This document shows, in pieces, positions 37,451-48,145 of a stretch of 64,000 nucleotides of DNA. The translations under genes were made by a program, and so were the position numbers. Origin of the DNA: Parasponia andersonii (Eukaryota; Streptophyta; Magnoliopsida; Rosales; Cannabaceae); assembly GCA_002914805.1 (NCBI GenBank), contig JXTB01000033.1, positions 881,160 to 945,159 of the forward strand, written 5' to 3'. The notes beneath the pieces are model-generated. The model saw only the letters and a program-made list of their open reading frames with translations. It was not told the origin of the DNA and did not search any database. Positions within the stretch are counted from its first letter, which is position 1. Each line of letters starts with the position of its first letter.

Positions 37451-40400
37451 ATGTCCTCCCACCCCGACGAACCACTCACCCAGAACGGAGTCCAACCCGA
37501 CCCGAACCCAATTCATGAACCTGAGCCACAATCTGAACCGACTCCGGACCCGCAACCTGAACCGGAAGGTCCAGAACCGGTAACCGAGCCAGAACCAGTG
37601 ACGGCTTCAGATCCCAACTCGGTCGACGGACCCAAAGAAGCCTCGATCCAATCCAATGACGACGCCCACGCCCACGCCCACGCTCACCCTCAGAGCTCAC
37701 CCTCGGCAACCCAAGAGGTTGCGTATCCTGAGCTGCGTAAGGACCAGGGGAATCGAACGTTCACCATGAGAGAGTTGCTCAATGGACTCAAAACGGATCA
37801 GGGAAACGACGCCGCTTATGATACCTCCTCTCCTTACAGGTTTCGCTTCTCGATTTCCGCTCCAATTTCTAAATTTCCTTTACAGTGAGTCATTCTTGAA
37901 AGTTCGTTCTTTAGGGTTGAATCTTAGGGCATAGGATACCCAATAGACCAATTTAATGGAATTGATCAAATTACGTGCAAAAGACTGAATTTTTTTTCCG
38001 TCTTCATAATGTAAAACTTTATGATCCTGAAGAGTATGTTTTCTTAGAAGTTGTTTATTTGAGCTCGTTGCAGATCAGGGAAAAGGGTGTGGTGTAATGC
38101 ATTTCTTTTGATACCAGGGTTTGGTGCTTTGAGAACAAAAAAGCTCTCTGAAATGACTAAGTTCCTATTTTTCGGGGCTAAACTCTTATAGTGTTGTCCA
38201 TATTGCCATTAATCCAAGCCCCTGAGCTTGATCTTGTTGGTGTGTTGGAAGAGTTGGAATTGACAAACCAATATAAAAAAAGAAAAAAATTACGATGATA
38301 TTCGCGGTACAAAAGAAAATATTATGCCTTTTTTTCTGAATACGTATTGATCTGCCTGTTCATTTGAATTTGGCAGTCAGGAAACCCCTCATCAAGAAAA
38401 CACAGACCAGAACAATGCTGCAATGGATTTGATTAATAGTGTCACAGGTGCTGATGAGGAAGGTCGTTCTCGACAAAGAGTTCTTACATTTGCTGCCAAG
38501 AGGTATTGTTGTTCTCATTTTGGCTCATAAGGTTAAAAGTTTAACATTTGCTGGTACATCAAATAACATATTTTCTCATGAGACAGTATTTGCGCTACAA
38601 TAGGCTTACACTGGAAATTTGTTTTTATAGACAGTACATTGATTTCTATAGGAAGAAAGAGTCCATTGATTTCTATAGGAAGAAAGAGTCCATTGATTTC
38701 TATAGGAAGAAAGAGTCCATTGATTTCTATAGGAAGAAAGAGTCTAACCTTCAACTCCTCACCTTTCCCTTCACATTTTTATTTTTAGGTTTTCACTCCT
38801 GAGTTTTTGAAGTTATAATCTCCAAAAAAATTTGCAGGTATGCTAGTGCAATAGAGAGAAATCCAGAAGATTATGATGCACTATACAACTGGGCTTTGGT
38901 TCTTCAGGTCTGAGTATTTTCTTTGTTCAGTTCCTGTATGTTTAGATTTACTTTTTCTCTTATTCTGCGAAAGTGAATGAAATAGTTTTGTATTATAATT
39001 TCATTTTATTTATGACCGTGACATTTCTTAAGATCTTTCATTTTTGGTGGCATGTGATAATAAGCAGAGGTATTTTCTTATATATGTTGGTTAAGATTTT
39101 TCATGCTCTGCCTTTTTTCTTGAAGAATATTGGACATTCTGCTTAAAATATGTGACATGAAATGGCCTTAGACTACATTAATATGTTATAATTTTTCCTC
39201 TGGTTCTTATCTGAGTTTTTTATTGATTTATTTTAAGTATTATAGCCATTATTATTTTTATCTTTTCCCCCTCTGTAAGGTCTATTAGATACTTCAGTTT
39301 CTTTTATAATATGCTGTGATTAAGAAGTCTGTGGGAACTGTTTAAAAACAAAAAGAAAAAAAAAATTGCTTTGTTTACAAAATGCTCAATTGTTATGCAG
39401 GAAAGTGCAGATAATGTTAGTCCAGAATCTACTTCCCCTTCAAAAGATGCTTTGCTTGAGGAAGCTTGCAGAAAATATGATGAAGCTACCCGCCTTTGCC
39501 CTACACTTCACGATGTATGTTCACATGTCCTTTTCTTCCATTATCCTTTCAAATAACTGATGAAGTCAGTGGTTGTATGTAACAGTCAAACTAAGTTTAA
39601 CTTGATGTGTTGTATTGCTGGTTCAGGCTTTCTATAATTGGGCTATAGCAATCTCTGATAGAGCTAAAATGCGTGGCCGTACGAAGGAGGCTGAAGAATT
39701 ATGGAAGCAGGTTTGACTATAATTTCTCACTTTTGTACCAAGTCATTTTACCTTTTCACTTCTGTTTTTGATCTTTAGGAAGTCGTTAAGGAAAATGTAC
39801 TTGCAGGTCATGACATTTCATGACATTTTTTCTTTCTTAATTTCTTTTTGCAGGCTACAAAAAACTACGAAAAAGCTGTCCAGCTCAACTGGAACAGTCC
39901 ACAGGTATGACCAAAGAAATGGTTTAGTTGGGCATATGCCCGCATCTTGCCATCCCTTATGAAGTGCGAATACAACTTCTTTAATGCCTTTTCTTTCTTA
40001 TTTATTATTTATTTTTGATCTTCATAGCTTCCTAACTTATTTAATTTCTCATAAACTCTTCTGTTTTCTTTGTATCAACTATTATGAACTATAAAGTGAA
40101 CTTATTTCATATTTGCATATTGTTTCCTTGATAGTCTAGTATTGTTGACTATACCTGATATTCATTGCAGGCACTCAACAACTGGGGGCTTGCTCTGCAG
40201 GTATGTTTGGTTACAGGTGCTTTTCCTTCAAAGCAAATTCTTTTTCGTTTATTTTTATTATTATTTTTTTATTTTTTCCTTTTTCTGTTCTTTTTTCTTC
40301 TCCCGTATTATCTAAATCTTATTAAAATTTCCCTTGTCTTGAGTTTGTCTGTGGAGGTTTTACTTTGTAAATTCTGCGGTGCTCTCTGCATGTATTTGTT

Positions 40401-42917
40401 TTTGGTGTTTAGAATGATATATATCTTTTTATTGAATTAACAAACTCCAGGAACTGAGTGCAATTGTGCCTGCACGAGAAAAGCAAACAATTGTTAGAAC
40501 TGCAATTAGTAAGGTACAGCACTTTTTAAGGCGTCAGTGTGATTGGATGAATGCATATACGGCAACCATTTCTTATTATCTTCTATTCTTATGTCTGTAG
40601 GAAGAATTAATATCTGTATCATTTCCTTCTATAATACATTTAATCTCTCCTCTATTGCAGTTCCGTGCGGCTATTCAATTGCAGTTTGATTTCCATCGGG
40701 CAATTTACAACCTTGGAACTGTTCTGGTTAGTTTTTTACTTGCAAATTTTGTATGGCATGAATACTATTTTCACAGTTCTTTTAAAGTAAATAAGAAAAC
40801 CTAGATTTTCTTTACTTATTCACCTATGTTATCTGAGAGAAGTATAATTTCTAACTTTCATTGTTCTAATTTCCAGTATGGATTAGCAGAGGACACTCTA
40901 AGGACTGGGGGATCTGGCAATCCCAAAGACGTTTCCCCTAATGAGTTGTACAGCCAATCTGCTATCTACATTGCAGCTGCTCATGCTTTGAAACCAAATT
41001 ACAGTGTAAGTACCATAAGACTCCTTTTCATTCAATATTCTTTCTTAATTTCACAACCCGATAGGTTTTATCTATCAAGATTGCAAGTACCTGTTTTGCA
41101 TTTAAAAAAGAAAATATCATCTTTTCCACATAATGAAGTTTCGTAGTCAAACTTGATGAACCTAGTCAAATCTGGCCACATCTCCTTCTGAAATCCTGAA
41201 TGAATAACAATTATTTCAAATAGAGTTTTCTTGGCTTCTTCCTGTATCTTATGTTTTTTCCTTTTTTTTTTTTTGGCTAAGTTCTTGTCCTGGTTTTTGT
41301 ATACAGGTCTACAGCAGTGCCTTGCGGCTGGTTCGATCCATGGTAATTACTTTGCCAGAAACCTCTTCTGTAGTCTAATCTTTAGAACCTGTGTATTCTT
41401 TCAATTATTAATTTTCATCTAGTATTAATTTTTGGTCAGTTATAAAACCTTTATCTAGATATTACATAAGGATAAGGCATGAATATGGATATTTCACAAT
41501 AACTTACTAGAAGAAGCAATCTCATTTCTCCTGATGTATATAAATCATTTATCTGGAAAAGTAATTCTAAAATGATGCGCTCTTCTTTTTCTTCAGTCTC
41601 CTTAGTGAAGTTTTGTGGTCAATTCTTCTTTTTATGGGTATAATTATCTTGAGTTGAATGGTTAATTAATTTAGGCCAGATGTTTCAGTGGTCATGTGGC
41701 TTCACGTGTCAATGTTTATATTCTCGTTTGGGTGATAAAGCTGCAAAACTAAATTGTTTTACAGCTTCCCTTACCGTATCTTAAAGTTGGGTATCTAACT
41801 GCACCACCTGCGGGGAAACCAGTTGCACCTCATAATGAATGGAAACACTCACAATTTGTTTTGAACCACGAAGGGCTTCAACAGGTAGAGTATGATAGCA
41901 TTCAATGGTGTATGTTATTGTGCTAATGCAGTATAACATTTTCCTTTAGTGCAAATGCATTTTCCCTTTCTATTTTTCTTTCTTTTGTTGGATTGTTGTT
42001 CCTGCTTTACTTTTATTTTTATTTTCCTGTTCTTCCTCATCAGATTAGCAGAGGTGATCAAGTATCACCCCCAGGCCTCTCTGGTAGATCAGGAGATGCA
42101 GCGAAGATGGACAAGAGAGCTATCAAAGTTGACGTTCCAGATATCGTTTCTGTATCAGCATGTGCTGATCTGACCTTACCACCTGGTGCAGGTCTCTGTA
42201 TTGATACAGTTCATGGAACCATCTTTTTGGTAAGAATTAGTTGCTGCAATAAAGTTTCTACTTCAGTGTCCTTACATACAGATTGATTTCCTTTGTATTA
42301 GTGCATTACTAGTATCAGAGTCGCTGGCAGTAGATTGTATTTCCTATTCATCTTCCTACCTAATAATATCTTGTTTTACTGGTGAAGCATGTAAATTTCA
42401 TGCAGAAACTTGCTTTTGAGGAATCTGAACAATACAGTGCTGCTGACCTTTTATGTGTCCATAGCCAATATTTTGTTAAGCTGGCAGGTTTTATTACGAA
42501 TTTGAGTGAAACCATACTTTACCTGTTAAGAGAAAAAAAGATTTAACGCAAATCTTTAAGATAAACTTAGTAATTTTTTTCCTTTGCCATTTCGATCTTG
42601 GTAGCATTCCTCTGGATTGTAAACCAATTTCTTTTTTGCCCAAATTTGACAGTTTGTATGATGATTAGCTGTCTTTGAATCCCTCGTCTACTATTCAACA
42701 AATCATTTAAGTATGATTAGCTCATCTTAAATGCTGGAAAAGTTTCCTGACTGATGTTCTGATTTATTTATTATTATTATTATTTTTTTTACACTCTTTG
42801 ATCCTTCAGGTTGCTGACTCTTGGGAATCCCTTGATGGATGGCTCGATGCAATCCGTCTAGTTTATACAATCTATGCACGAAATAAGAGTGATGTTCTAG
42901 CAGGTATTATAGCATGA
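37451..42917 (+). CDS. HLB1: HLB1, TPR protein of the trans-Golgi network
   Basis: Plant HLB1 (HYPERSENSITIVE TO LATRUNCULIN B1) is a TPR protein linked to trans-Golgi/early endosome traffic and actin. Fourteen coding exons join in phase: 37451-37839, 38377-38502, 38838-38907, 39401-39514, 39627-39710, 39854-39904, 40171-40200, 40451-40513, 40661-40726, 40877-41005, 41307-41342, 41765-41884, 42044-42229 and 42810-42917, all GT-AG, giving 523 aa. The first 120 residues are a disordered Pro/Glu-rich segment ([20 protein letters not shown]) with a His-Ala run. Residues about 160-370 carry TPR-type helices, for example [73 protein letters not shown] and [19 protein letters not shown]. The C-terminus ([19 protein letters not shown]) resembles the last strand and helix of a PH-like fold; that is my inference. 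Several exons are tiny (30 and 36 bp). The frame is intact. Confidence 0.93.
38637..38744. repeat. 27 bp minisatellite, 4 copies, in HLB1 intron 2
   Basis: Four identical tandem units that begin CATTGATTTCTATAGGAAGA fill 38637-38744 inside the second intron. The unit length is divisible by three and the units contain no stop in one plus-strand frame (repeating DFYRKKESI). The intron's splice sites are intact on both sides. Confidence 0.95.
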
Positions 42918-44046
42918 CTTTGTTGAGTCGATGTACAATAATGTGGAATTGAGATTGCTTTCTCTTAGAGGTGTTTGTATATTACACAAATTTTGAGATG
43001 GCGTGTTAATTTTGTTGGCGCTCAACTGTCAATTTATTTCTTCAATTATTTAGATGGTTGTTTCTTATACATTTCATTGCCACGATTTCATTTAGACTTG
43101 GAATTCAATAAATTGAGTCTTCGAAGGAAGCCAAGTTTGAATTTTCTATTATAGCTTGGAAATAGTTTAGTATTAAAAGATAGTTGTTCGTTTCTCAAGG
43201 CTCGAGGGTATATTGACTAACCATTATACCTGATGGGTGTTTTTGGTTTAGGGTATACCCAATTCTGATGAAGGGTTGTCGCTAGCATGGTTCATGGACA
43301 GACACGTGAAACTCATCCTATTATGGGCTTAGTTGATGAATGAGCTGATCTAGTAGTACAACGAAATGTCGTTTCCAGTTCGAATTTTAGCCTAAAACAT
43401 TTCGCAACTGAAATGATTCTAGCGAGGGAAAAAAAAAAAAAAAGCTCATCTCTCTACTTTCTGTCATTTCCATTGGCATCAATTCGTGTAGAGTCACCAA
43501 TGATAACTAAGCTTATCACATCACGGAAGAATTAGAATCGGAAACATTATTCAAAAATTAAACTAGCTAGCCAGAGTAGAAGAAGTTGACAAGACATTTA
43601 ACGAAAAAAGAAAAGAACCTTATTGTTATTGGATCTAAATTAATCTAGTCACATCCACAAAAGTAGTGCAAAAAGCCTATTGTACCCAAAAATCCCTCGT
43701 TTGTTACTTTTTGACCCCAACAGAGGGGAATCTAGAAAATTACGGGTTTATAGAATGTGATTAAATTTTGAGTCTAATTTTAATAAATATATTCTGTGAT
43801 AAAATTTTATATACTAAATAAGATTAAAATTAATAGATAAACATGTAAATATATTTATATATTTATCTGTCAAATATAAAAATATATATACTTAAATATT
43901 TAATTATAAAATTTTAAAATAGACATTCATTTAATCAAATTTAAAATTCCGATCATCCACTTAAATTTTTCAAAATTACTATTGAATTTTAACATTAATA
44001 GGGCCCAATAATTTTGGTTAAAGCAAAGCCCATTTAGAATGTGATT
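42918..44046. other. Intergenic region between convergent HLB1 and YSL
   Basis: HLB1 and YSL converge here, so both 3' UTRs lie within this stretch. No gene is recognised. A weak SINE-like match (GCTGATCTAGTAG, then CAGTTCGAATTTTA) lies at about 43330-43400 on the plus strand. Confidence 0.6.
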
Positions 44047-46581
44047 CTACGAGCCCAAAAACTTCATACAGATAGGGGGCTTGATCTTGGCCAAGGCGAG
44101 AACCGAAGCGGGAAGAATCCACATCCCTTCTCCACAGATCAACCCCGACGCCACCGCGGGAACCATCACCTCTGCCCTCTTCGCATCCACCTTCTGCCAC
44201 ACGAACACCACCAGCGTCCCCACGCACATGTCGATGGCGAAGTAAGCCCCGACCAGGAACGGAACTCCCATCACCATCGGCATCGGCATCCACCTCCCGA
44301 TCCTCCTCGGCCCCAGATCCCTCACCATGTTCACCCCCACGGCGAACCCAAAAAAACCCAAACAGAGCTCGAGGCAGTGGCGTGGCAGGGCCGAGAACCC
44401 CTGGACCCCCAGGATGGCCATGTTGCGGTAGATGAGGGCGTAGGGGGCCTTGAATTCGCCCCTGGGGTTCCCCACATCGAAGGCCTTGTAGAAGAGGAAG
44501 AAGCTCAGAGGAGCGATCACGCAGCCGAGGGCGGTCCCGATGACCTGGCTGGCGAACATGGCCCGCGGCGACGCGAACGTGAGGTGCCCTGTCTTGAAGT
44601 CCTGCATCAGGATGCAGGCCACGGAGACGACCGACTTGATCAGGCCGCAGCCGGCGAGGGCGGCGACGACCCCGTTTTGCTTGCCGGAGAGGGCGGCGAG
44701 GACGAAGAGGGCGATCTTGCCGTAGTTGTAGGCCATGTTGATGTCGGTGAGGCCGGCGCCGTAGGCGTTGCAGAAGGCCAAGGACGGGGCGATGACGTAG
44801 CAGACGACGACGTAGTACCACTTGAGCTGTGGGAACATGATTGGGATCACGATGATGGAGATCGTGGAGAAGACTGCGTAGCCTGTTACCGCGAGCCATA
44901 GCGGAATCGTTTCGCCGAGGAAGATCCGGTTTTGCTTCTCCTCAATTGGCTTCCCTTTCGTTTCTAGAGAAGAAGAATATGAAATTTAAGCTCGCTCGAT
45001 CGTAACAGAATGAATGAATGCATGACATTGCAAAACTTATACGTTAAGAAAGGTTTACTATTACGTAACAAGTTAACTAGTAAACTAGGTTTAAAGTGAG
45101 TTAAATTATTACACCTAGTCAGGCTCATGGCCTGCTCCCTTGAGTCTCTGGTTCGATTTGTATTGGAGACCGATATGTTTAGCAATATGCCAGAGTTTTC
45201 TCTGTCTTACAACTTGTTAAGTTATTGAGAGAACAAACCATGAGGAAATTAGGCTCCAAATTTTCAATTAGATTGAAGTTTTGTATACTGACTGGATAAG
45301 TATGATGAAACTGTCATATTTCAAGATGCAATTAATTACTATATGAAAAACAAAATTTTCGAACTGCTGTTTAGGAAGGTTTTCCAGCAATTTAATACCA
45401 AAATCATGTATATATGTAATAATTTTGCATAACTGACTCAAAAATGTCGGGAAAGAATGGGATCAATTAAGTTTCGTATTTTTGTTGTGACATGATGTGG
45501 TAGTTATGTTGCATTTTTGTATGTGCATCATGTGACAGATATGTAAAGAAATTGCACACAGACCGTGATATATAGGATTTTTCTAACGTGTAAGACTGGT
45601 AAGTTGATAACAAATCAGTTGTTGTAATGATTGACGATAAATAACATTAATTAGGAAACTAGAAAGTTCTAATGTTGTTGATGTTACCTGTGTTGTTCTT
45701 GTTTTTCAGTCTGTCATGGATGTTGATGATTGTGGAAGCAAGTATCTTGACGAAATTGTAAAGCCCATCACCTAGGATCAAGGCTACAGACAAAAAAGCC
45801 TGCCAAGAAAAGTAAAGCTCTTTATTACATATTTAACAGTGAGTGAGTTTCCCGGGAAAATGTGTGATGCATAGAAAATATTGGGAGCCATTTGAGAAAG
45901 TGAAACCTTGTAACCATATAGACTTTTCATGTCACTTTCACTTAAACTTTCAGGGAACCATTCTCCTTTAAGTCGACCAATAAGTGGCCACATTACTCCA
46001 TAAGAGAGCACAGCTCCAAGAAGCAAAGATAAGTTGACTAAGTGGGAACATATCATCCCTGCTCCCACAAAAGTTGTGCTGAAATCAAAGTAAAATCTGG
46101 AAAAACAAAGGAAGATGTAATCCATTAGTTAACAAAAACATTAAAGAATGAAATGACAAGAAAAACAAGACAAAAATGGGAAGGAGATCCTACTTAATTA
46201 TTTATCATCACATCATCTAATTAAAATAATTTGGATTCATAAAGAAAATATGATTTGTTAGTAGGTTTCTCTAGTCTTAAAAGTAAAGTCCGAAGAATTT
46301 GTTAGATGGACAGATTACAATACGAAAATAGACAAACAATCTACGCCCATAAAAAATCACGGTTTTATGTGCAATATTGCATAAAAGAAGACCTACGTGT
46401 TCTTCCAAGCCTGTAATCCAAAAGTGGGGAACTGTGAGAACCCACATTCTTCCTCATTTGCACTATAGAACCACTTGAAAAGTCCCCATACGAAACTGAA
46501 TGAAAAATACTTCGAGAAACCTCGCACTTGCTCCCTGATGATTAAATTGATCATTAGTTTAAATTGTAATATGATCTTTCT

Positions 46582-46636
<55 letters not shown>

Positions 46637-47979
46637 TGGAAAGGTCTTAAGTACATATTTGGTTCGGAAAAAGAGCCTAAAAGATAAAAATAATGTGTAC
46701 TTGGCCATTTTATCCCCACGAGTATGGAAACCATTGATGAGAACCGCAGTTGCCAAGCCACTTGGGTAAGTCAACTTTAGATCCACTATCATGACCTGAA
46801 GAACAATTATTAATTAAAATCATGTACATAACTTTACTGTATATCTCCAAAGGTAACAAAATTAAATTGTTTTCTATTCCACACTAAAGAAGGGACGTAA
46901 CTTTCCAAAATGATAGTACAGGTTGTGAGTTTGCCTGTTAGACTTTTGTCTTCTAACTACTTTATTTCTCAAACAAAAAATATATAATATTTAATGTGAC
47001 AACTCCTAACTTTACTCTGGAATTTCAGTAAGAAATTATTTCTCTCCATACTGACTTTGCCTTTTGGAATTTCATAAGAACCAAAAGATTAAAATAGCCA
47101 AATAAAAGAGAAACAAAAGCATCATATTAAACTAATAGTCAGGTCTTCATGGACAATATGCTGACGTACACATCTTGAAATTCTTAAGGACAAAACGTGT
47201 AAATAGCTAGCTAGTTTTGTAATTTTTATTTTGTACTTAAAAAAAAAGAAGATTAGTACATACTAGTTGAAAATTACCTTTCTGAGAGGAATTAATACAA
47301 AGAGACCAACAAAGCAAACCAAGAAAAGAAAAGCAGTCATCCAACCAAAACCAGGTTCCTTGGTACTACTCAGAGAGTTTCCTTCATTGTGTTCGCCTGA
47401 CAACTCATAAGTCTTCCTGTTTAATCCCAATAGATATGATGCAAATCCCCCTTAAATCCATACATAAGACAAAAATGGAATTTGCGTTAAAATATATCAC
47501 TCTGACCGAACTACAAAAGAAAATGAGTATAAGAAGAAGAAAACTTGAAAAGAGATCAAGTGAACGAAAAAACGACAATCGTTTTGGCTACATGGAACTC
47601 AATTATTACCTCCAACGGCGATGCTATAACAGGCAACTGAACAAGTTTGAATAATGGTGTTCTCTTGGCGAGTGAAGGGCTTTGCTTGGTAACCAAGGCG
47701 TTGAACCACTTTTGTCCATGTCCTTATGAACACAAAGGCGAGGAGAGCCGCCGACACGTTGAAATGAGGAACAATACCAGTTGTGAGGTTTAGCTTCATG
47801 GCTATGATACTGTAGATTGTTCCAATCACAACACTTGCTATGATTCCTCTAGCTGTTATCTGCTTTGTCCATGGTTCATGAGTTCCTAGCTCGCTCCCTG
47901 AGTTTTTGTCTGTGTTTTCTTCCAAGTCCTCATGATCTCTTTCATCAATCTCTTTCTTTTCTATTGCTTGATTTTCCAT
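44047..47979 (-). CDS. YSL: Yellow Stripe-Like metal-nicotianamine transporter (YSL1/2/3 type)
   Basis: An oligopeptide-transporter family member that moves Fe, Cu or Zn complexed with nicotianamine across membranes, chiefly in vascular tissue and seed loading. Seven coding exons join in phase: 47610-47979, 47278-47450, 46701-46795, 46397-46534, 45907-46096, 45688-45799 and 44047-44963, giving 664 aa, the usual YSL length. An acidic cytosolic N-terminus (residues 1-38) is followed by about 14 predicted membrane segments. Landmarks are PFTRQENTIIQTCSVACYSI, EPGFGWMTAFLFLVCFVGLF, KLTYPSGLATAVLINGFHT, QVRGFSKYFSFSF, GAGMICSHLVNLSLLLGAVL, LILGDGLYNFVKIL and LICGEGMWILPASVLALA, then IKPPICMKF near the end. 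The last motif points to the YSL1/2/3 clade. The last exon is strikingly GC-rich, unlike the AT-rich earlier exons. The start ATG lies three bases after a 5' UTR intron acceptor. The frame is intact. Confidence 0.94.
45080..45175 (+). mobile_element. SINE-like fragment in YSL intron 6 (weak)
   Basis: CTCTGGTTCGATTTGTATT has a box B-like core (GGTTCGATT). Upstream TAGTCAGGCTCATGG could be a poor box A. Length and ends are unclear; it is only a candidate. Confidence 0.25.
46585..46634. repeat. (AT)n microsatellite in YSL intron 3
   Basis: Twenty-five AT units fill nearly a third of the 166 bp intron between YSL coding exons 3 and 4. The tract is about 50 bases from the acceptor of that intron (minus strand). 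Confidence 0.95.
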
Positions 47980-47982
47980 CTT

Positions 47983-48145
47983 CTGAGATATATATATATA
48001 TATATAAATATATATATATATGTAAGTATTATGTTATGCTGCATAACATTAAGAAAAGCTTAGCAAGGTCTTTGATTTCAACTTCATATACGAGAGAAAC
48101 CATTATAAATGTGTTTATTTAAGAAATCCTTGCATGTAAACTCAC
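47983..48145 (-). other. Probable 5' UTR intron of YSL
   Basis: On the minus strand CCAAG|GTGAGTTT at 48146/48145 is a near-perfect donor. ATATATCTCAG|AAG directly before the ATG is a good acceptor (AG at 47984-47983). Splicing would remove 163 bases, including two AT tracts, and place the ATG three bases after the junction. Non-coding first exons are common in transporter genes. Confidence 0.55.

Noticed and set aside
38533-38802. Repetitive 73-84 codon frames in HLB1 intron 2
   Set aside because: They are translations of the 27 bp minisatellite within an intron with good splice sites; kept as a finding, not as a gene.
44018-44901. Long overlapping open frames of 293 and 286 codons (same strand in another frame, and the opposite strand) over the YSL last exon
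   Set aside because: They arise from the high GC content of that exon. Their composition (Arg, His, Gly and Pro-rich) lacks any domain, while the YSL frame has clear family motifs.
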